Part shown: positions 58,766 to 64,000 of the stretch, one piece after another
Layout of the letters: each line of letters begins with the position of its first letter
Position numbering within the stretch: position 1 is the first letter of the stretch
From: Parabacteroides goldsteinii DSM 19448 = WAL 12034
GTDB lineage: Bacteria; Bacteroidota; Bacteroidia; Bacteroidales; Tannerellaceae
DNA: 64,000 nucleotides
Direction: 5' to 3'
NCBI RefSeq assembly: GCF_000969835.1
Contig: NZ_KQ033913.1
Location: 1,185,703 to 1,249,702, forward strand
Program-made: the position numbers and the translations under genes
The notes under the pieces: generated by a model
Seen by the model: the letters and a program-made list of their open reading frames with translations, nothing else
Databases searched by the model: none
What the model was told of the DNA's origin: nothing

Positions 58766-58797
58766 TTGATACAGAAAACAGAAAAAACAACAATATA

Positions 58798-60606
58798 ATG
58801 AGAAGATTAGCTTTCTTATTCGTTCTATTTCTAACAGCCGGGGTGATGGCAAAGGCCGCTGATGTGACCTTTAAGGCAGTCGCTCCGAATGCTGTTGTGA
58901 TGGGGCAACAATTCAGATTGGCGTATACCGTAAATGCTGAAGCGAAGGCAAGCGATTTGCGGATACCCGAACTTACGGATTTCGAAGTACTGATGGGGCC
59001 GTCTCTTGCCACAAGTTCGAGTACTCAGATTATTAATGGAAATGTTTCTTCGGAAGTCGCTTACACATTTACTTATATCCTGATGCCGAAGAAAGAGGGT
59101 ACGTTTAATATCGGGGCAGCTTCTATCAAGGTAAAAGGAGCGAATTACACATCCAACTCGTTAAGTGTAAAAGTACTTCCTCCGGACAAGGCTGCCGAAG
59201 CAAATGGCGGACAAGCCGGAACAGGTATAGGCAAGGATGATTATTTTGTGAGAATGGAAGTTTCAAACCGGAATGTGTATGAACAGGAAGGTTTTCTGGT
59301 CACTTTCAAATTATATGCAGCACGCATGTGCGGACTGGAAGGAGTAAAATTTCCGGAGTTTGAAGGATTTCTTGCTCAGGAGATAGAGTTGCCGCAGGAA
59401 AAGCAATGGTCGCAGGAACATTATAACGGTCGTAACTATTTCACCGTTGTTTTGAAACAAACAGTCCTTTATCCGCAACGTTCAGGAAAACTGACAATAG
59501 AAAGCGGTAAGTTCGACGCTATTATCAGTATTCCGACCCAACGGAAAATAAGCAGCATCTTTGATAGTTTCGATGACATGTACGACAGAGTACGGAAAGC
59601 ATTGGTATCGAGTCCTGCTACAATAGATGTGAAGCCGTTGCCTTCCGGTAAACCGGCATCGTTCTCCGGTGCGGTAGGTAATTTCACCATGACATCGGAT
59701 ATTAATTCCAATAATGTAAAGACAAATGATGCTGTTACTATTAAAGTGAAGATTTCCGGTAACGGAAATATCAAACTGATCAAGAATCCGGAAGTTGTTT
59801 TCCCGAATGATTTCGATACTTTCGACCCAAAACAGGAAACAGATGTCAGAACGACAACTGCCGGAGTAAGTGGAAGCAAAACGATCGAATACATGGCTAT
59901 TCCCCGTTATGCCGGAGATTTTGAGATACCGGCTATCTCTTTCTCTTATTTCGATCCTAAATCAGGCACTTATAAGACATTGAAGTCCGATCCTTACAAG
60001 CTTCATGTAGAACAAGGCGAGGGGGGAAGCAGTAATTCTCCGGTCGTGTCTAATTTCAGCAATAAAGAGAGTGTGAAGTATCTGGGTAAAGATATCCGTT
60101 TCCTGAAAGTGAAAGATTTCAATTTCATTGCCAACAACGATATTTTCTTTGGATCGTTCATGTATTACATGTGCTATCTGGTACCGGCCATCCTGTTTAT
60201 TGTCTTCTTCTTTATTTATCGCAAGCAAGTAAAGGAAAATGCCAACATAGCATTGGTTCGTACTAAAAAGGCAAATAAAATCGCTGTCAGGAGATTGAAG
60301 AATGCCGGCAAGCTGATGAAGGAAAACAAGAAAGAAGAGTTCTATGATGAAGTTCTCCGGGCTTTGTGGGGATATTTGAGTGATAAACTGAATATTCCTC
60401 AGGCAAGTCTGACCAAAGATAATGTGGAAACCGAATTGGCCAAATTTGGTGTGGATGATACCTTAACAAATGAGTTTATGGATATTCTGAACACCTGCGA
60501 ATTTGCCCGCTATGCGCCGGCTCAGGCTTCGGATGCTATGGATAAGTTATATGAGTTAACCGTAGACGCCATTGGTAAGATGGAGAATACAATTAAAAAG
60601 CAATAA
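58798..60606 (+). CDS. batD: BatD, oxygen-tolerance membrane protein
   Basis: 602 residues from the ATG at 58798 (MRRLAFLFVLFLTAGVMAKA, signal peptide); a GTG at 58759 overlapping batC is rejected since it would put 13 non-family residues ahead of the signal. BatD domain (about 20-420) of repeated Ig-like beta modules (VMGQQFRLAYTVNAEAKASD, then VYEQEGFLVTFKLYAARMCG), one membrane helix (about 455-475, YYMCYLVPAILFIVFFFIYR) and a helical cytoplasmic tail. It probably organises the periplasmic part of the complex. It ends 1 bp before batE. Confidence 0.93.
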   Translation: MRRLAFLFVLFLTAGVMAKAADVTFKAVAPNAVVMGQQFRLAYTVNAEAKASDLRIPELTDFEVLMGPSLATSSSTQIINGNVSSEVAYTFTYILMPKKEGTFNIGAASIKVKGANYTSNSLSVKVLPPDKAAEANGGQAGTGIGKDDYFVRMEVSNRNVYEQEGFLVTFKLYAARMCGLEGVKFPEFEGFLAQEIELPQEKQWSQEHYNGRNYFTVVLKQTVLYPQRSGKLTIESGKFDAIISIPTQRKISSIFDSFDDMYDRVRKALVSSPATIDVKPLPSGKPASFSGAVGNFTMTSDINSNNVKTNDAVTIKVKISGNGNIKLIKNPEVVFPNDFDTFDPKQETDVRTTTAGVSGSKTIEYMAIPRYAGDFEIPAISFSYFDPKSGTYKTLKSDPYKLHVEQGEGGSSNSPVVSNFSNKESVKYLGKDIRFLKVKDFNFIANNDIFFGSFMYYMCYLVPAILFIVFFFIYRKQVKENANIALVRTKKANKIAVRRLKNAGKLMKENKKEEFYDEVLRALWGYLSDKLNIPQASLTKDNVETELAKFGVDDTLTNEFMDILNTCEFARYAPAQASDAMDKLYELTVDAIGKMENTIKKQ

Positions 60607-60607
60607 G

Positions 60608-61375
60608 ATGAAAACGAATATAAAGATTAGAAATATATTGTTTTTTCTATTGATTCAGTGTCTGGCATGGACTGCTTATGCACAGGATGCAGCGATAAAG
60701 GAAGCTGAGACTGCGTATACCAAAGAAGATTATGGAAAAGCAATCGAGTTATATGAAGGAATACTGAAAAGTAATGGCGACTCACCGGAGATTTATTATA
60801 ATCTGGGGAACGCTTATTACAAAGCAGGAAAGATTGCCTCTGCAATATTGAATTATGAGCGGGCGCTGGTTCTTGATCCGGGTGACGCCGATGTCCGTTT
60901 CAACTTACAGATGGCACGTCAGAAGACTGTTGACAAGATTGAACCGGTAGACGGATTTTTCCTGAGCAGATGGTTCGAATCCATTCAGAATATGGGAGCA
61001 GCTGACTCCTGGGCTAAAATGGGAATCGTTTGTTTCATCTTATTCATCGGATGCCTGATCTTGTTTTTCTTTTCAAGGCAGATTCGCCTGAAGAAAGTCG
61101 GTTTCTATATCGGTGTGCTGCTTTTGCTTTGTGTGATTATGACAAATATCTTTGCCGCAAATCAGAAGAGCGAACTGGTAAACCGTACACATGCTATTGT
61201 TTTTGCTCCGACAGTAACAGTGAAAAGTTCTCCGGATGCAAGTGGTACGGATTTGTTCGTTCTGCATGAAGGAACAAAAGTGTCTGTCAGAAGTACATTA
61301 GGCGACTGGAGTGAAATAGCACTGGAAGATGGTAATGTTGGCTGGATGCCGACAAAAGATATAGAAACAATCTGA
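60608..61375 (+). CDS. batE: BatE, TPR and SH3 domain protein
   Basis: 255 residues from the ATG at 60608 (MKTNIKIRNILFFLLIQCLA, signal sequence); an upstream GTG at 60572 inside batD is rejected. TPR motifs at about 28-110 (AETAYTKEDYGKAIELYEGI, YYNLGNAYYKAGKIASAILN), two helices at about 140-190, and a bacterial SH3-like domain at about 195-255 (VFAPTVTVKSSPDASGTDLF, LGDWSEIALEDGNVGWM). The SH3 part could bind cell-wall peptides. Its TGA overlaps the ATG of the PAP2 gene (TGATG). Confidence 0.93.
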   Translation: MKTNIKIRNILFFLLIQCLAWTAYAQDAAIKEAETAYTKEDYGKAIELYEGILKSNGDSPEIYYNLGNAYYKAGKIASAILNYERALVLDPGDADVRFNLQMARQKTVDKIEPVDGFFLSRWFESIQNMGAADSWAKMGIVCFILFIGCLILFFFSRQIRLKKVGFYIGVLLLLCVIMTNIFAANQKSELVNRTHAIVFAPTVTVKSSPDASGTDLFVLHEGTKVSVRSTLGDWSEIALEDGNVGWMPTKDIETI

Positions 61376-62061
61376 TGGTAGAAAAAATATTAGTTTACGA
61401 ACGGGATTTGTTCTTCATGCTTAACGGCAGCGATTCTCCTTTCCTTGACCGCTTTATGTGGTTGTATTCGGGTAAGGCAGTCTGGCTGCCGTTAGCCTTT
61501 TTTATATTGGTCGTACTGCTGTATAAGAAGAAATGGCGGGAATCTATCCTGATATTACTGGCGATAGTGCTGGTAATAACTCTTTGTGACCAGTTTGCTT
61601 CACATGTGTGCAAACCCATTTTTACCCGCTTCCGGCCGACACATCATCCGGATTTTATGGATCAGGTAAAAACTGTCTTTGATTACCGGGGCGGCCGATA
61701 CGGTTTTATTTCCAGCCATGCTGCTAATGCTTTCGGTTTTGCGACCTTTATGTCATTGTTGTTCCGTTACCGGCTGTTTACATGGACGATCTTCCTTTGG
61801 GCTGCTCTTACCGCTTATACCCGTGTATATCTGGGGGTCCATTTTATTTCGGATATTGTTCCCGGAGCGATCGCAGGAGTATTCTTTGGCTGGTTGGTAT
61901 ATTGGCTATATGTCAAAGTCCGTCCGGTAGTTACCGGTACAAACAGTAATGCCAGTGAGCTATATTCGGTCGGGCAGAAGCGTCTGATCGTATATGCGAT
62001 TTTCATTGCTGTTTTAATAATAGCAGTATTTAATGTTCAATTAGTTGCCTGTTTAAGATAA
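61375..62061 (+). CDS. PAP2 family membrane phosphatase
   Basis: A 228-residue protein with six hydrophobic segments and the PAP2 signature in three parts: K-x6-R-P as KPIFTRFRPTHHPD, SSHAANAFGFA in place of the usual PSGH, and RVYLGVHFISDIVPG containing the catalytic His and Asp. Such enzymes dephosphorylate undecaprenyl pyrophosphate, lipid A or phosphatidic acid on the periplasmic side. It is coupled to batE by a 1-base overlap (TGATG), so it belongs to the Bat transcript. A lipid carrier recycling role is possible, but the substrate is unknown. Confidence 0.9.
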   Translation: MVEKILVYERDLFFMLNGSDSPFLDRFMWLYSGKAVWLPLAFFILVVLLYKKKWRESILILLAIVLVITLCDQFASHVCKPIFTRFRPTHHPDFMDQVKTVFDYRGGRYGFISSHAANAFGFATFMSLLFRYRLFTWTIFLWAALTAYTRVYLGVHFISDIVPGAIAGVFFGWLVYWLYVKVRPVVTGTNSNASELYSVGQKRLIVYAIFIAVLIIAVFNVQLVACLR

Positions 62062-62213
62062 AATAAGTAGTTACAGTTAAATATAACACATGTCGTAAAG
62101 CATGTTTGCTAAAAGGTTTATTTTAACGAAATAATTTGTCCCTCTGATTTATATTGCTTAAGTTAGTGCCATTAATTAATAAACGAAGTATTAACCTTCA
62201 AAATAAGGAAACC

Positions 62214-62489
62214 ATGACAAAGACAATCACTTTTAATGAATTGCGCAGAATTAAAGACCGTCTGCCTGACGGTAGTACTCATCGTATTGCAGATGAGTTA
62301 GGTTTATCAGTTGAAACTGTTCGTAATTATTTTGGTGGATATAATTATAAGGATGGTAAAAGCTGTGGGATACATATCGAACCCGGACCAGATGGTGGTT
62401 TGGTAGTTCTGGATGATACAACAATATTTGAACGTGCTTTACAGATACTGGCGGAAACAGAGGATGTATCTGAAGCACAGCAGGCGTAA
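62214..62489 (+). CDS. Small helix-turn-helix DNA-binding protein
   Basis: 91 residues from MTKTITFNELRRIKDRLPDG (ATG at 62214, AT-rich leader); an upstream ATG at 62154 adds 20 residues unlike the rest and is less likely. STHRIADELGLSVETVRNYFGGYNY is a helix-turn-helix with a YFGG wing. GIHIEPGPDGGLVVLDDTTI follows as a beta hairpin and the protein ends in a helix. I know similar small proteins as conserved in Bacteroidetes without a defined role; a nucleoid-associated or local regulator is likely. Monocistronic, with a strong terminator. Confidence 0.8.
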   Translation: MTKTITFNELRRIKDRLPDGSTHRIADELGLSVETVRNYFGGYNYKDGKSCGIHIEPGPDGGLVVLDDTTIFERALQILAETEDVSEAQQA

Positions 62490-62506
62490 AGAATTTTACA
62501 GTACAT

Positions 62507-62553
62507 AAAAAATCCCATAGCTGACTAAACAAAAACGCTGTGGGATTTTTTTT
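62507..62553 (+). terminator. Terminator after the small HTH gene
   Basis: AAAAATCCCATAGC (about 62508-62521) pairs with GCTGTGGGATTTTT (about 62537-62550), continuing into a run of T. Confidence 0.9.
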
Positions 62554-62604
62554 ATTAGTGATATTAGCATTTTCCGATTGTTTAATCTATAAAAACACAC
62601 GAGT

Positions 62605-63717
62605 ATGGAAGATAAATTAGTAACATTAGCTATTCACACGTTCGAGAAAGCTCAGATTCTCAAAACAATACTTGAAACGGAAGGAATTGAAGTTTATATA
62701 CATAATGTAAATCAGATTCAACCGGTCGTTTCGGCAGGAGTGCGTGTGAGAATTAAGGAAAGTGATCTGCCTCATGCCTTGCGCATAATAGAGGACAGTA
62801 AGTGGCTCAGTGAGGATACGCAGGAAGAAGTTGCAGCCCCGCAGGTGAAAAAGATCCTGATCCCGGTTGATTTTTCTGATTATTCCATTAAGGCTTGTGA
62901 ACTGGGTATTAATTATGCCTATCATGCAGGTGCGGAAGTAATGATCATGCATGCTTATTTCAGCCCATATTTTCCTTCGGCAATTCCGATGGGAGACACG
63001 TTGGCTTACCAGGTAAATGAAGAAGAGTCTGTACAGAACGTGTTGAAACGTGTACAGATCGATATGGAGAACATCTGCACATTGATCAATCGTAAGATGC
63101 AGGCTGGCGAATTGCCTAAGGTAAAATATAATTATGTATTACGGGAAGGTCTGCCTGAAGAAGAAATCCTCGCATATTGTAAGGAATATCATCCTACGCT
63201 TATTGTCATGGGTACGCGTGGAAAGAGCCAGAAAGATATGGATCTGATTGGCAGTGTCACCGGTGAAGTGATAGAAGTGAACAAAGTACCTGTTCTGGCA
63301 ATTCCGGAAAACATACGCTTCAATGATTTTAGCGAAGCCAAAAATATTGCATTCGCTACTTCCTTCAACCAGCGCGACCTGGTGGCTTTCGATGAATTTA
63401 TGGACCTGGTGAAGGGATATGATATTCATATTCATCTGTTCAATATATCGACAAGTAAAGACGAATGGAACGAAATACGTCTGACTGGTGTCCGCGAATA
63501 TTTCCTGAAACAATATCCGGATGCAAACATTACCCATACGGTGCTGGCCGACGGGGATTTGTTGCTGGCTATCGAAAAGTTTGTCCGCGATAAACAAATC
63601 GACATGATTGCATTAAGCACATACCGTCGCAATATTCTAGCACGTATGTTCAACCCGTCGATTGCACGCAAGATGCTATTTCACACCGATACACCGTTAT
63701 TGGTGATGCATGCTTAA
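62605..63717 (+). CDS. Universal stress protein with N-terminal DUF2007-like domain
   Basis: 370 residues. Residues 1-70 (LVTLAIHTFEKAQILKTILE, TEGIEVYIHNVNQ, RIKESDLPHALRIIE) look like the DUF2007 signal-transducing domain. Two UspA domains follow: about 82-235 (KKILIPVDFSDYSIKACELG, LIVMGTRGKSQKDMDLIGSV, VPVLAIPE) and about 245-370 (KNIAFATSFNQRDLVAFDEF, IDMIALSTYRRNILARMFNP, TPLLVMHA). The first has the G-x2-G-x9-G/S type ATP loop in MGTRGKSQKDMDLIGSVTGE; the second appears degenerate there. Cytoplasmic stress or growth-arrest factor; ligand unknown. Confidence 0.88.
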   Translation: MEDKLVTLAIHTFEKAQILKTILETEGIEVYIHNVNQIQPVVSAGVRVRIKESDLPHALRIIEDSKWLSEDTQEEVAAPQVKKILIPVDFSDYSIKACELGINYAYHAGAEVMIMHAYFSPYFPSAIPMGDTLAYQVNEEESVQNVLKRVQIDMENICTLINRKMQAGELPKVKYNYVLREGLPEEEILAYCKEYHPTLIVMGTRGKSQKDMDLIGSVTGEVIEVNKVPVLAIPENIRFNDFSEAKNIAFATSFNQRDLVAFDEFMDLVKGYDIHIHLFNISTSKDEWNEIRLTGVREYFLKQYPDANITHTVLADGDLLLAIEKFVRDKQIDMIALSTYRRNILARMFNPSIARKMLFHTDTPLLVMHA

Positions 63718-63742
63718 TACTTAAAATATATAAGAGAATCGT

Positions 63743-63774
63743 AGCCCCGGTAGTTGTTTGCCGGGGCTTTTTTT
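63743..63774 (+). terminator. Terminator after the universal stress protein gene
   Basis: AGCCCCGG (63743-63750) pairs with CCGGGGCT (63761-63768), followed by a run of T. The bases from 63775 to the window end (64000) show no gene that I can support. Confidence 0.92.
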
Positions 63775-64000
63775 ATACAATTCCTAAGCCGGAGTTGTAC
63801 AGCTTTTGGTGTGCATTTTTAGTAGTAATCCCGTATTGTTAATGTGCGTAAAAAAAGGAAAGAGAGAGTCAGAAAAAAACGGTAAAAATAGAAAATGGAG
63901 AGTTTGAACGACAGTTTGAATCTCAACGGGAAGAGAAAAAAGCGAAAATACCTTTCTTTTATAAGAAAGAGAGACTGTATCAAAATGATTGATAATCTAG

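Noticed and set aside
52853..62061. Bat operon as a novel system
   Set aside because: moxR-DUF58-batA-batB-batC-batD-batE is the known Bacteroides aerotolerance gene order; only the repeat array within it and the attached PAP2 gene are noteworthy.

Overview
The window comes from the chromosome of an anaerobic Bacteroidales bacterium, most likely Parabacteroides or a close relative. Evidence: 16 exact copies of the Bacteroidetes -7 promoter element TAnnTTTG (plus three TAnnTTCG) placed 10-60 bp before genes; AT-rich leaders without Shine-Dalgarno sequences; surface lipoproteins with a Cys-Ser-Asp-Asp export signal; a GH84 hexosaminidase; a complete Bat (Bacteroides aerotolerance) operon; a classical menaquinone operon; and nspC polyamine synthesis. 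No rRNA, tRNA, CRISPR array, transposase or prophage was seen.

Layout. 1-1.3 kb: 3' end of a beta-propeller gene and a hairpin-rich gap. 1.3-7.7 kb (minus): GH84 enzyme and two secreted DUF3857/transglutaminase-like proteins, one catalytically intact and one a pseudoenzyme. 7.7-14.8 kb (minus): menaquinone synthesis, with a HAD-hotdog fusion (likely DHNA-CoA thioesterase), MenF, MenD, MenB and a fused MenC-MenE. Between them these cover chorismate to DHNA. 14.9-20.7 kb: second HAD phosphatase, UPF1-like helicase, glycine-zipper lipoprotein, MATE transporter, unknown membrane protein. 20.8-26 kb (plus): cysteine desulfidase and a three-subunit biotin-dependent acyl-CoA carboxylase. 26-32.2 kb: hairpin cassettes and four surface lipoprotein genes in tandem, with gene-tail remnants between them. 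32.3-38 kb (minus): methyltransferase, LptF/G permease, tRNA-guanine transglycosylase, a NapH-NapG-like polyferredoxin and a DUF362 protein. 38-47 kb: unknown gene, AraC regulator, a membrane-bound winged-helix regulator with NUDIX and thioredoxin lipoprotein genes, UvrD helicase, TlpA lipoprotein. 47.4-52.7 kb (plus): nspC, ftsY, rimO, an HU protein and a membrane-anchored HU-LysM protein. 52.8-62 kb (plus): moxR-DUF58-batA-batB-batC-batD-batE and a PAP2 phosphatase. 62.2-63.7 kb: small HTH protein and a universal stress protein.

Most notable. (1) A 99-bp palindromic repeat sits in frame at the MenC-MenE junction and supplies the linker of the fusion protein; an inverted second copy lies just before rimO. 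(2) An HU DNA-binding domain is fused through an acidic stretch and a membrane helix to a periplasmic LysM domain, a candidate nucleoid-to-envelope tether. (3) Five 41-bp hairpin repeats sit inside the Bat operon between moxR and the DUF58 gene. (4) A polyferredoxin carries an internal twin-arginine motif joining NapH-like and NapG-like halves. (5) The lipoprotein array contains a copied tail of the neighbouring methyltransferase gene, a footprint of how the array grew. All functional calls rest on reading motifs by eye; no database search was run.
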